A stretch of 64,000 nucleotides of DNA from Omphalotus guepiniiformis (lineage: Eukaryota; Basidiomycota; Agaricomycetes; Agaricales; Omphalotaceae). Positions 11,887 through 22,887 of the stretch are shown piece by piece. The translations under genes and the position numbers were made by a program. The notes under the pieces were generated by a model that searched no databases, was not told the origin of the DNA, and worked only from the letters and a program-made list of their open reading frames with translations. The stretch spans positions 1,922,001 to 1,986,000 of the forward strand of contig JAQOOI010000064.1 of NCBI GenBank assembly GCA_028554645.1, read 5' to 3'. Position 1 is the first letter of the stretch, and every line of letters begins with the position of its first letter.

Positions 11887-13391
11887 TCATCCCCGAGCTA
11901 CTCCAGCGACGTGAGACTTCTGTAATTTTTGCAGTGCTTCTCCAAAGGCACTCATGTCTACAGATGTGTCGCTCAATGCACTCCTAGCAGTGGCCTGGAG
12001 GACAGCTGCCATCTCTTTTGTATAAGAACTTTTCTCGGCGAAGCTCGAGCTTCGGCGAGCACTTGCCCACTCTTTCACAAGTGGGTTATCGGGAGTCGGC
12101 GCGTAAGCACACGCGTCAAAGGCTTCCAGGTGTCGATCGAAGTTGGCAGTACGATTGAACAACGGGAGAGCTGTGGAAAATGTTAGATACAGGACGATAT
12201 ATAGGTACATACTGACCTTTATCCAGTAGTCCATGGGCTTGATCTGGCGTCAGGTTCCGCGTACACATCACTGAGAGGAACACATATGAGAAATGCGGGC
12301 CGAAAAGAATATATTTCACTACTCAGATAACCACACACAACAATGGCGGCCTTCGACTCCACTTCGCAATGGACTAGAACCTGCTCTTTTTCTGCTATTG
12401 CCTGTCGTATGAAATTACACGCCTCAGGCATCGCAATCAAGAGCCCGTCATGGCGATGTTGCGACAGCTCGATGTGATGGTGTTTCACAAAAGAGGGTAG
12501 CTCTGGTATTGTGGAGGGAGTTATCGACAACAAATGAGTGATTCCAAGCTCGAGCAGTAGCGATTCTGCCTGCTTGACGTCATCTGGGAACTCACTGGAA
12601 AAGAAGATATGCGAGGTTTCAACGAATCACCGAAAATAAGCCTGTCTAGGAAGACACGCACCTGCTGAGAAACAGCTGGTCGGGTATTATTGGCGTGGTA
12701 TCGATCATTTGATTGAGGAATGAAGTGACGTTCTGTTCTTGCCTGCGTTTCCAGGACATATAGGTAATGTTGTCCGTTGTAGGAGCGTAGTGACAGTCAG
12801 CAAACACGTCCAATTGCTTGAGAAAGCCATAGTTAGGTTGTATAGTAGGCCGGTCTAGAAGTGATCAAGATATATTGCAAGTAACGACAAAAGAAAGATA
12901 ATCTTACAGTTTCTAATAATTTGCAGCGCTGCAGAGGAGTCCAGCCGTCTAGACTGCATAACTAAGGCACTCTTACTTGTGACACGATGAACTGATACGG
13001 GGAATTTGCTCACGGTAGGCAGCTAACACAGTGGCACTCCTCGAGATACCCATAACGCAATGCACAAGGACGCGACCGTCCTCGTTAAGGGCACTTTGAA
13101 TAAAATGACATGCTCTTGGTAGATGAATCAGGAGATCTTCGTACTCAGAATCGTCCACAGCAATGACCAGATGGTTTGCTTCCGTGGACGGAAGGTCTGG
13201 ACAAACGGACACAATGTGAGTTATCCCAAGTTTCGCGCGCAAATCAAGAGAGAGTGCCGAAGATAAACTGTTGACACAATTCAGTGACAGCACACCGACC
13301 GTTCCACAAAATAGAGCGCTTACTTTCCGATATAAAGCTGGTGCTGCACAACTTCATCTACACTGGGAGGAATTTTCGTGAAAGGATGCAT
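11887..13391 (-). CDS. Tandem dual-specificity phosphatase with a degenerate second domain
   Basis: Two dual-specificity phosphatase (DSP) domains in one protein. The start MHPFTKIPPSVDEVVQHQLY at 13391 leads through an intron into domain 1. Its P-loop is HCVMGISRSATVLAAY, so the HCx5R catalytic Cys and Arg are present, with a candidate general acid in VDDSEYEDLL. Domain 2 starts near DQLFLS at about 12670 and repeats the layout: ELGITHLLSITPS matches KLGITHIVSVCPD in domain 1. Its P-loop reads HCEVESKAAIVVCGYL: Cys kept, Arg replaced by Ala, and the acidic residues before it replaced (IELSQHRHDGLL). Each domain is followed by a similar tail (LDVFADCHYAPTTDN and LEAFDACAYAPTPDN), so the whole unit was duplicated. 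The second domain is probably a pseudophosphatase. Substrate is unknown. Confidence 0.82.
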
Positions 13392-14361
13392 GATAGAGTC
13401 GTTATCCAAGGAGAGATAGGTAGCAATACTAAAAGAAAACGCTGAAGACCTGCACAGCGGTGCACACGGAACAAAAAAGGTTCAAAGATATATTATCAGT
13501 GAAACGATGTGAATGTCCGAATGTCCTTTACGTCGCGCGGCCCGAAACACGGCCGGTCACTTAATGGACGCGACGGACAAAGGCTGCACTACCCAAAAGT
13601 GACTGTAAATACTTGGAGCGCAATGATCCTTCTATGCATGTGGTCGGTCATGCGTAGAGTGTCAGAACACCAACTGTTACTAGTAGAAGCACTCACTATA
13701 ATTCTTAGCTGATTCGACCTTCACTTCGAACGGGAGTCGGACACGAGGGTCCTGAGTTTAGTCGAAGTGAGACCATCTGCTCTCTTTGAAGTTTAAAAAA
13801 GTGCACCTGACCAAGTTTAAGGGCATGTATATGGAGGCAGAGTGGCGTTGACTAGATATCGAACACTCCTAGCTCCGACAACTCCCTTTTAGCTGAGAAT
13901 TGCTGTCTTCACGAGCTAGCTACATAGCTTCGAAATTCACATTAGCAGGCCTCTGACTCGATAGCTGGTCAGACGTAGAACATTACGAGGCCAAGCGACT
14001 TCACACAGCTTCACACTCTTTGAAGGGTACATAAATAAAGCAGCGAGAGGGAAAAGCGCACCGACGGCCATTTCCACTCACTGGAAGAAAACTGGTGCGG
14101 AATCTCGAAACAAGTTGAAAACAAGTGACAAGAAGCAGGGAGTCCGTCGAATGCTATCCAATGTTCGATCTATCGAGTGTTGCTTTGGATAACGAAGACG
14201 TGAAAGAAAATCATTCGAGAATATACCACATTATGATACAGTGACTTCTCCGCGGTGCACGTATAGGAGATGGAATGCAAAGCGTTGACTTTCTAAGTGA
14301 GTGTGGATTAACAATCATGCTAGTATCGTAATAAAAATGCCAGGGTACAAAACAACCAAGG
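13392..14361. other. 970-bp region without a recognised gene
   Basis: It lies upstream of the phosphatase start and downstream of the TIM17 stop. The one plus-strand ORF (13509-13712) shows no coding character I can support. I looked for tRNA A/B boxes, terminal repeats and long palindromes and found none. It is one of the two longest unexplained gaps and could hold an RNA gene I cannot recognise. Confidence 0.4.
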
Positions 14362-15047
14362 TCATGAAAGCTGAGGGGACATGGGTGCAGGGACTGGAAA
14401 GAATCTCAGTTTTCAGAATGAATAAAAGATGCAAGAAAGACGTACGTGGTGCCATCTGAGGCCGCTGTCCTTCACTGAACACTCGTGATAAAAGAACTCC
14501 AACACCTTCAAACACGCCAAGAAGTATCCCACAAGCCACTGCACTACCTAATGCCGACCTAGGACCACCTGTAAAGTTAAATAATGCATCCTTAGACGAA
14601 GCACATATAACGAGCAGTGCGTCTGACTCACTTCGTGCTGCTAGACAGCCTCCCGTCATGAACCCAGAAAGAATGGCATTCCACGCATCCTCCTTCTGTC
14701 TAACGCCCTTTATGGCGCAGTCAAACGTCGAAAACATTCCACCCCACACACCGAAGTTGCCGCCTGTTACGGGTGCTCTTGCCTTCATTGAGGATATGGC
14801 ACCAACCAATCGTTCACCCTGACATAGCCATTAGCCTTGAACATTAATAAATGCAACTGTCCGACTCACCTCTAGGTGAATTTCTAGCGCCTTTTATACT
14901 GTACCAGATACCACCACCCACGGCTCCCATTGCGAAAGCGCCACCAAAATCATTGAGAATGACCCATGGACTAAGATAATCTGTAAATTTGTGACGAGAG
15001 ATATTGAGATGAATATACTCGCCAAGGGTCTCTAGTGTGGTCTGCAT
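14362..15047 (-). CDS. TIM17: Mitochondrial inner-membrane translocase subunit Tim17
   Basis: Core subunit of the TIM23 complex, which moves presequence proteins across the inner mitochondrial membrane. The signature is almost continuous across the exons: [90 protein letters not shown], and [19 protein letters not shown]. Four glycine-rich membrane segments are expected. A 48-nt intron (GTATAT..TTAG) near the start would join [10 protein letters not shown] directly to PWVILND, which resembles the usual short acidic N terminus. A last intron gives the end [13 protein letters not shown]. It is divergent from YME2, with 233 bp between start codons. Identity is secure; the first and last splices are my reading. 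Confidence 0.93.
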
Positions 15048-15201
15048 GTGCCATATTTTCAGTTCTAAGTAAGTAGCGTTACTTATGTACAGCGAGCGGT
15101 GAAGGTGGTCGCAGAAATTTTCGTCGGATGGGTGGTTCCGGATTCCGGGTCTGGAAGTAATCCAGTTATGTAATCAAGTCATGTTACTAGGGCTCAGCGC
15201 G

Positions 15202-15209
15202 TGACGTCA
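15202..15209. promoter_or_regulatory. CRE-type palindrome TGACGTCA between TIM17 and YME2
   Basis: A perfect 8-bp TGACGTCA (ATF/CREB-type bZIP site) lies in the 233-bp region shared by two divergent mitochondrial genes, 155 bp from the TIM17 ATG and 72 bp from the YME2 ATG. Binding is inferred from the motif only. Confidence 0.4.
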
Positions 15210-15280
15210 CTTCAATTTGGGTCACCCAGCCATCGTGAATTTGACGTTCGTACTTACTACATACTACCAGCCTCCCGCAA

Positions 15281-18200
15281 ATGTTTCGGCGAGCCATTGC
15301 GAGTGTGGCTCGTAAAAATCCCTCAAGATTCTTGAATATCAGGTCCCTTTCACAGTCAGTAGACAACGCTGAGGTATGAAGCAGGCAAAAGCTTTCCAAG
15401 ATCCAGTTGTCTTAACCAACATTTGCTCGTTCAGGTACTATCAGTGCACGATGGATGTGCATACGTAGATTCTGTCTTTCCTATTCAATTAGGAAAACTC
15501 GAGTGCGTGAAAGTGAAACCTCTCCTGAACCGACTTTTTCTGACTGTCATACATTTATACTAGCTTTCGTCGTTATCTTGGATATCTTCGTGAAGAATCG
15601 CTGTTGGACTCCATAGAGAGTCGATTCAGACAGGTTAAAGCGCATGACTTCCAAATCCTCTCTATAAATAGACATCCGAAAGATGGAGGTGTATTTGTGA
15701 ATTTCAAGTACAGCGCATCTGATCCTGAGGGTGCATTGAAGACTATCCAAGAAGTTCTTCAACAGAAGGCCAAGAAAGACGGCGGCTTATCTTCTTGGAC
15801 CGGCCAACGCAAATCTAATGTGTGGATGGTCAGAGGATTTCCATGGAATGAAGTTTGTCTTTCGATACATCACTCGTACCTTGGCCTCTGACTTCGCAAG
15901 TACAGGACATCACCAATCGTTTCGCTTCCAAGATTCTCAAAGTATCGTTTGAAGGTCCAGATGTTCATGAAGAAACTCTATATAGAGTTCTTCGTGTATG
16001 TCTTCGTATATCCCAGCCATTGTTTGATACTCACTGTTCTGCAGCCCTACGGTATCATCCAAAATCTTGCCGAGCCCAGACCAGTACCTGCCGGAACTAG
16101 TCGGTTTTCCACTGCCACTTTCGAACGACTCAGCTCGGCCACGATAGCGCGGAACGTCATCCATGGACTCATTGTGCCTACTGAGACAGGATCAACAAAA
16201 CTTCGTATTTCCTATGAATATCCGATAGAGGCGCATGCTATCCGGGACTGGATATCGAATCATCCCAGAATATTCCTCCCAATATTGTTCTTTCTGGTTG
16301 GCACTTTGACTTATGCGGTACGTTTCACCATTACACTACCTCTGCATTGATTTCAATAAACCTTCCTAGATATTCGACCCGATTCGTATGCTCATGGTCG
16401 AAGCAAAGATGCTTGACTGGTTTGATCTGAAAAGTTAAACAGAAAGAACTCTTGTCTTGTTATTAGATGCTGACTCGATACTAGAATTCAGGCTTTATAA
16501 GTGGCTGCGCGCCAATACTCTTGATAGGCTCTATGCGACCTCCACGCCCCCTCCCTTGGATCAGGAAGTGTGGAAAGAGAGAAAGGATGCTGAACGTTCT
16601 ATCAAGGCATACTTTGCCGACCTCCCTTATACAGTCGCTTTCGTCCATGGTCCTCAAGGAAGCGGAAAATTTAGTATGGTGCAGTCCGTGCTGAAGGACA
16701 TAGATCGGTATGTTAAAGTCAGCAGCATCTTACGCTTTCTGATTCTCTGTAAAGGAAATCACTTGTAATAGATTGTCGAGAATTGCAGAAAGCCTCGTCG
16801 GGCACACAACTTGTGGACGGCCTAGCAAAGCAAACAGGTTACTGGCCCATATTCTCGTTCTTGAACAATATGAACAATTTAATCGATCTCGCTAGTATGG
16901 GGCTGATAGGGCAAAAAGGTAGGTAATCAGTTGTGTATGCAGTCTGTGAAGTCTTGACTTATATATCGTAGCTGGCCTTAGCCACTCTGTTGAGGAACAA
17001 CTTCAACAAGTACTGGACATCGTAGCGAGCGCACTCAAGAACGTCAGCTCATCACATCGTGCCGTTATAGAGAAGAGAATTCAACAACAGGAACGTGAGC
17101 TGTTAATCGTGCGGGAACAACAGCGCTTCCAGGCAGCCGTGACAAACGGGACGTGGCATGATGGGCGGCTGGATTGTGTCGCCGGCAACGGTGTCATGAG
17201 TGAGCTAGGTGTAGGCGATGAGAGTTTCTGGGACCGAGATGTAGAGGCAAAGGAAACGGACGTTTCTAGTGGTTCATCAAATGGGGACAGCGAAATAGCA
17301 AGAAGAGAACTGGAGAAGGTCAACAATCGAAAAGAGAAGAGTGCCGCGGATGTTCAATCTATTGAAGTGTTACCCATTGTAATCATCCGAAACTTTGCCT
17401 CGAAAGCTGGCCAATCGAACGCGGAAACCCTTATGGCAGTTTTGGCGCAGTGGGCAGCCAAGTTGGCTGAAAGTCAGGTAAGTTCAGTTTCCATCTTGGC
17501 TGCTTTCATATTCATTCATAAGCCCTTACTTAGATTGCCCACGTCGTCGTCGTAAGCGACAATAGGGAAAACTCCAAACGAGTAGCCAAAGGTGGGTCAC
17601 CTTCCAATTCAGATACTGGTCTTGCCTGAATAATGTTTCGTCACAGCTCTTCCATCAAAACCCCTCAACTTCATTGCTTTTTATGATGCGGACCCAGATA
17701 GCGCCCTCTCTTTTGTCAAGCAGAAGTTACATGATGCCAACGTTGATGCGGCATTCACAAGAGAAGATACTATGTACGTAGAACGGCTTGGTGGACGGTC
17801 GGTAGATCTCGAGAACGTGAGTTATCGTCGCCTTCCTAAATGGGTTGGGCTCTGGTAACTAAATAATTCTGCTACCCAGTTGGTGCACAAAGTACGCTCC
17901 GGGCAGACTATCAAGGAAGCAGTGGATGATATCATCAGCCGTGGACTTGGAGAACTGAGGAAGAATGCTTTCGGCGACGATTCAGAAGACGCAAAGAACT
18001 TGCCGTGGTCCAGGGAGCAGGCCTGGATAGTGCTGAAACTGCTGGCTAAGCAACCCGAGGTAAGCTTAAGATTGACGGCTGCTGCGTTCCAGGCTTCATC
18101 GTTCTGTTCAGCTACCGTATCAACAAGTCTTGCTCGACTTCCCGTTTAAAGGGGATGAAACGCCTTTGCGTAGCATGGAGCAGGCAGAATTGATTACCAT

Positions 18201-18643
18201 AGGCACACAGGATGGTATGTTTTAATGAGCTCGTTCGTCTTCTTTTCATACAACTATCATAGGTCGTCCGTCCGTGATCCGACCTGGAAAACCGGTGTAT
18301 CGATGGGTCTTCGAGCGTCTAGTCAACGGTGCGTCTTGATTGCAAATCTACATTTGTATGGATTGACATCGACTTCCCCTCAGATCCCATCTTCCAAGCT
18401 ACACAAGAAATTGAATACAACCTCAAGCTCATAGCGAGCGCTGAAGCTTATATCAGATCTTACGAAGACGAGCTGCTGAAACTCAGAAACATACACGACA
18501 TATCTTCGAGGTGGCTTGGTAGCGATCCGACATCGAGGAGAGTGGAGTATCTGCTGAGCAAGATGATGGAATCAGAGCGGAAGCTGGAAGGCTTGGAAAG
18601 GAAGAATGCAGAGCTAAAGAAAACGTTAGCCAAATCCGGATGA
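15281..18643 (+). CDS. YME2: Mitochondrial escape protein 2 (Yme2), inner-membrane AAA-like protein
   Basis: Inner-membrane protein that affects mitochondrial DNA maintenance and escape in yeast. The start MFRRAIASVARKNPSRFLNI is a typical arginine/serine mitochondrial presequence. Then come: a C-terminal presequence region ending in KSNVWMVRGFPWNE; an RRM-like stretch (KVSFEGPDVHEETLYRVLR); a membrane segment (FLPILFFLVGTLTYA) followed by PIRMLMVEAKMLDWFDL; a P-loop (GPQGSGK) with the family's departure from Ser/Thr after Lys; IEVLPIVIIRNF; a long ATPase-like domain; and a coiled-coil end (SERKLEGLERKNAELKKTLA). At least nine exons are visible. The order RRM - membrane segment - P-loop domain is distinctive for Yme2. 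A hairpin follows in its 3' region. Confidence 0.9.
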
Positions 18644-18986
18644 ACAGACTTTACTTGGACCGAGGACTTTGAAGGGATGGAACGCTGTTCGTTGGAATGT
18701 ATAAAAACCCACTCATTACTACTATGATAGTGTATTGTTCTAATACGCTGATTCCGAGGTTTGTCAAACAGGAATCAGTGGGAGTTAGCTACTTTAGAGT
18801 ATCTGCTGAATATCTCATTTGAAACAAACTGAAGTTGACGATCAACAAGTCCTCTGCAATACTGGTGAGAGAGAAACGCGTATGCGTGTTCATCTGTGCC
18901 CATTGACGTTGCGTGACCCCATCCGTGACTCAACGCGAGTACGCGAAGATGTGTGACTATCGCAATTCAACTTGGTCGCGTCTTCC
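18644..18986. promoter_or_regulatory. YME2 3' region and gamma-tubulin promoter
   Basis: It contains a strong inverted repeat at 18748-18778 (listed separately), a TGACTCA site at 18926-18932 and GCGTGAC at 18911-18917 just upstream of the gamma-tubulin ATG. No ORF is supported. Confidence 0.45.
18748..18778. repeat. 31-nt interrupted palindrome downstream of YME2
   Basis: The outer arms CTGATTCC and GGAATCAG pair perfectly over 8 bp, and the interior GTTTGTCAAAC is itself palindromic. It starts 105 bp after the YME2 stop, so it may be in the 3' UTR. It could be a transcript stem-loop or a dimeric DNA-binding site. Confidence 0.5.
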
Positions 18987-20764
18987 ATGCCTCGTGAAAT
19001 AGTAACCGTCCAGCTAGGGCAATGTGGCAATCAGAGTAAGCACAAGTCATTCGTTACACGGCTAAAATCTGAAATGATTCTACACCAGATGGGCTCTGTA
19101 TACTGGCAAAGACTCTGCGCTGAGCATGGAATCAGCAAAGAAGGCATTCTCGAGGAGTGGGCTACCGAAGCAGGTGATCGAAAAGACGCGTTTTTCTATC
19201 AAGCGGACGACGAACATTACATTCCGAGAGCTATTCTGGTCGATCTGGAGCCTCGTGTGAGCAAAGAGATGCTTTGAAACCATGCATTTGAAACAAACCT
19301 CCTCGCACAGGTCATCAATAATATATTGACATCACCTTATGCAAATCTTTACAATCCGGAGAACATATTTGTCTCCAAGGATGGCGGAGGTGCAGGGAAT
19401 AACTGGGCTCAAGGATATGCTGCTGGGGAGAGAATATACGAGGAGATCATGGAGATGATTGATCGAGAGGCTGAAGGAAGCGATTCTTTAGAGGTTTGTG
19501 AATAGAATTTGACGGATCACATCTACGAGCTGATCGTTTCTACAGGGGTTCATGCTTGCCCATTCTATTGCAGGTGGGACAGGTTCAGGGTTGGGCTCAT
19601 TCGTTCTAGAGCGATTGAATGACAGATTCCCAAAGAAACTCATTCAAACATACAGCGTCTTTCCTAATGCGCAGGAAGGCGATGTTGTCGTCCAGCCTTA
19701 TAATTCCATTCTGACACTGAAACGCTTGGTGAATCATGCGGATTCGGTAGTTGTTCTTGATAACGGTGCTCTAGCGCGGATATCGTCAGAGCGGCTGCAT
19801 GTACAGACACCAACGTTCGACCAGACAAACCAACTGGCAAGTTGTGATCCTATTAGCATTTTTCTGCGTTAACATTCTCTTCAGGTAGCGACAGTAATGG
19901 CAGCAAGTACACAGACTTTGCGATACCCAGGCTACATGAACAACGATCTCGTTGGGATAATAGCGTCATTAATTCCGACACCCCGCTGTCACTTTCTTAT
20001 GACCTCGTATACACCCTTCACGAGTGATCAGATTGACAAGGCAAAGCCTATCCGGCGCACAACGGTATTGGACGTCATGCGTCGACTACTACAACCCAAA
20101 AATCGAATGGTATCCACAACCCCAAGCAAAACTGCCTGCTATATCTCCATTCTCAATATAATACAGGGTGATGTCGATCCAACCGATGTTCACCAATTCA
20201 TCTAACACCACATGCACAATCTAATGACTCTATCAGGTTCACCAATCACTACTGCGGATACGTGAAAGACAACTAGCCAATTTCATCCCTTGGGGACCGA
20301 CGTCACCCCAAGTTGCCATAACCAAACGGTCGCCTTATGTCGCTACGAACCATCGTGTGAGCGGGTTAATGCTTGCAAACCATACCAGTATCGCCTCGGT
20401 GTGTGCCCGCACTTGTTTATCCTCACTTCTATACTCAATAGCTCTTCCCAGCTCTTCAAGCGAATGTTGGATCAATTTGACAAATTGAAGAGAAGGAACG
20501 CGTTTTTGGAGCAGTACAAGAAAGAGAAGATGTTCGAAAATGGGTTGGAGGAGTTTGATGATGCACGGTTCGTAATTTCGCTCTGCACTTGCGACCCTCG
20601 TGCCTTACATTTATTGTTCGAACTAGGGCAACCTGTGAAGAATTGCTGAACGAGTATAAAGCTTGCGAGAGCCCTGACTACATATCATACGTATGCACTT
20701 TTCTTTTGCTTGAATTTGCCACTAACATTTGCGTCAGGGTTCTGCCGAGAACGACCAGTCATGA
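18987..20764 (+). CDS. TUBG: Gamma-tubulin
   Basis: GTP-binding tubulin that nucleates microtubules at the spindle pole body as part of the gamma-tubulin complex. The start [16 protein letters not shown] carries the tubulin N-terminal nucleotide-binding motif; the ATG is at 18987. The tubulin signature is [11 protein letters not shown] (written in the protein as [19 protein letters not shown]). Gamma-specific features include [37 protein letters not shown] and [10 protein letters not shown]. Exons are separated by short introns. The last exon gives [13 protein letters not shown]-terminal helices such as [20 protein letters not shown] agree with the family. Length, about 450 residues, is normal. 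No defect is visible. Confidence 0.96.
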
Positions 20765-21082
20765 AACTACGGTTTCGCTTCACGCCGCGTCAAGTCTATT
20801 CGTACACTATGCCATCTAATTGGATTTGGGATGTGGTTGCTTATTTTACGCCTTTTGTGACGAGATTTGTGTACTAACACTACCGACATGTATTCAGCTT
20901 TCTGCCACCCATTTATGTACTTAGATGTAACTTAACCTCGCAGTTACAGCGAAACCTCAAGCGACAAAAGTAAATGGATGCATGGATTGAAAGACGTAAC
21001 AACGAACTATCTATTACAATACAACAGGCGGAATACAGCGCCTAGTAGTTGAGAGGAAGGGTGGAGGGAGCGAGAAAGTTCT
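20765..21082. other. Convergent gap, gamma-tubulin / MBF1
   Basis: The 3' UTRs of two convergent genes. I see nothing else in it. Confidence 0.5.
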
Positions 21083-21805
21083 TTATGACTTTTTCGGTCC
21101 CCCCAGCTTGTCCCCAATATTGGCTCCTAAACAGTCTTCAGCAAGAATGTCAGAACACGACACAGAGCAGACGTACCACGAAGTTTGACGCCAAGAACCC
21201 GCTCGAGCTTCCCTAGAATCTGAGGGTTGGGAATGGCCTTCCCAGCTTCGTAGTCCTGCAGGACAGAAGGCTTCTCATTGATCTTTTGGGCGACATCCTT
21301 CTGCGTGAGTTTGAGGTCCAGACGAGCGACCTGCATTGCCTGTTTCAAGAGAGTAATAAGTACAGCTAGATATATTACACTTGAAGTTAGACGACGCACA
21401 CGGCCAACTGAGGGAGGAATCTTTGCAGGAGGAGCTACTTCATTCTCCCTGTCAAGTTTAGCTATGCGCTGGTGGTCTGTGCCTGTGAAAGAACATGAAA
21501 GGAGAGAAGAGAGAATATTATGCGTTGACGCATACCCTGGTGAGCTTTGTTTGAGCCTGCTGTAACTTTCTTATCTGTTCCTACGACAGCTCCTGTTCGT
21601 CGAGCCTATCTCCAGTCAATGAACGAGAATCATATAGTCAATTCCAAGACGTACAGCTAAAAACAAATGTCGGTCAATTTGGGAAGTTCTAAGTAGCAAA
21701 GATATTGGGATGACACGTACCATTGAGATCAGAGTCTTTCTTTGTGACTTTAGCAGTTTGCCTCTTGAATCCGATAACGGTCTTGCTGTCCCATTCTTCG
21801 CTCAT
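21083..21805 (-). CDS. MBF1: Multiprotein bridging factor 1 (Mbf1)
   Basis: Small transcriptional coactivator that links bZIP activators such as Gcn4 to TBP; it also acts at colliding ribosomes. The start MSEEWDSKTVIGFKRQTAK (ATG at 21805) matches the conserved Mbf1 N terminus. The helix-turn-helix domain reads MQVARLDLKLTQKDVAQKIN, then EKPSVLQDYEAGKAIPNPQI and LGKLERVLGVKLRG. The last exon gives GANIGDKLGGPKKS after an intron with a GTACGT donor. Length near 150 residues is normal. A TGACTCA site, the Gcn4 consensus, lies 119 bp upstream. Confidence 0.95.
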
Positions 21806-22887
21806 TATGAAGATAAAGTAAGAGTAAAAGTGAAGTCTAGTGGTAGATGAAAGTGAATGTCAAGTGTAGAGATATTTGTTTATGGGTGTATGCCAGGTGT
21901 ACGCTACTTTAAAAATTTTGGGCTGACTCATGTCGGAGCCTGAGGTGGAGGCGATGAACTCGTACATAATTAAACTGCCACCTTCGACATCTGACTTGAA
22001 ATTGTCAATGTGTCCACTGTGCAGCAAAGGACTCTTATCGACATGGTGGGCACTGGTCGGCGACCGCCCGCTGAATCTAGACTGTAACTCTTTCCAATTA
22101 ATGCCTCATAATATCATTTATATATTGTTACTAAAATTAATAGCTCGGGCTGCGGACTCGGGAGAGAGATTGAGAAGTCTTGATGGTTCCCATCATGAGT
22201 ATTCAAACCGAGAGCTCGCACCTGCTTGCACTTGCCCAAAATACGGCGAACATGAACAAGAAACAATCTTTCAACGTTTCCATCGCCATGCGAGGATCTT
22301 TCATGGACGTGAAACCCAGTAACTGTTCTTCTCAACGTTGGATATCTTTGCTGTACGCAGCAGATGGCATCAAGCAATGATGAGCCGAGTGAAAGCGTTG
22401 AAAAGAGCGTCGCCATGCAAAGCAGGCTCTAGGCCAGCGATAAATCACGTGGGCGCCATGGCGACAACATATCTGGTGAAGATGTTCCCAAGTCCATTAC
22501 TGCCATCATCTCCTTGGGTTTTCTTGTTGGCAAGTATCGCCGTTTCTTTTCTTCTTTCCTTCACTTTCGTTCGGTTTAAAGCTCTTGGGCTCACCTTTTT
22601 TTCCCTTCTACTTTGCCTGTTGCAGCTGCGCAATCGTGCAAGGCGTTGAGCGTCCTTTCTTTCACTCTTTCAAGCTTGTCCTCTTGTTCTCGTACTGCTT
22701 GCCCGGTGCTACAGCCGCCTCTGTATCTTCAGTGCATCTCTGGCAGAGCCTTCATTTCTTGCCTCGACTAGCTCCCTTTTCCTGAGCACACACAATACAT
22801 ACTTGGTGCGTTGTAGTTCCGTTACAATGTCTTCCGTCCGCCTTCTTATCTCCAGCTAGATTTAATCATCCTTCAAAGCAATTCACA
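21806..22887. promoter_or_regulatory. Divergent MBF1 / tetraspanin intergenic region
   Basis: These 1,082 bp separate two outward-facing genes. They contain TGACTCA (21924-21930), TCACGTG (22445-22451), and a long pyrimidine-rich stretch from about 22540 to 22790, common ahead of well-expressed fungal genes and able to hold a 5' UTR intron. The plus-strand ORF 21930-22322 and others here show no recognisable protein features. Confidence 0.45.
21924..21930. promoter_or_regulatory. Gcn4-type site TGACTCA upstream of MBF1
   Basis: Exact match to the Gcn4/AP-1 core, 119 bp ahead of the MBF1 start. Notable because Mbf1 is the known coactivator of Gcn4. A 7-bp match can occur by chance. Confidence 0.35.

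Noticed and set aside
18748..18778. Hairpin as an intrinsic (Rho-independent) terminator
   Set aside because: This is a eukaryotic nuclear sequence, and no T-run follows the stem.
21930..22322. Plus-strand ORF of 130 aa between MBF1 and the tetraspanin
   Set aside because: No recognisable motif, odd composition, and it occupies a divergent promoter region.
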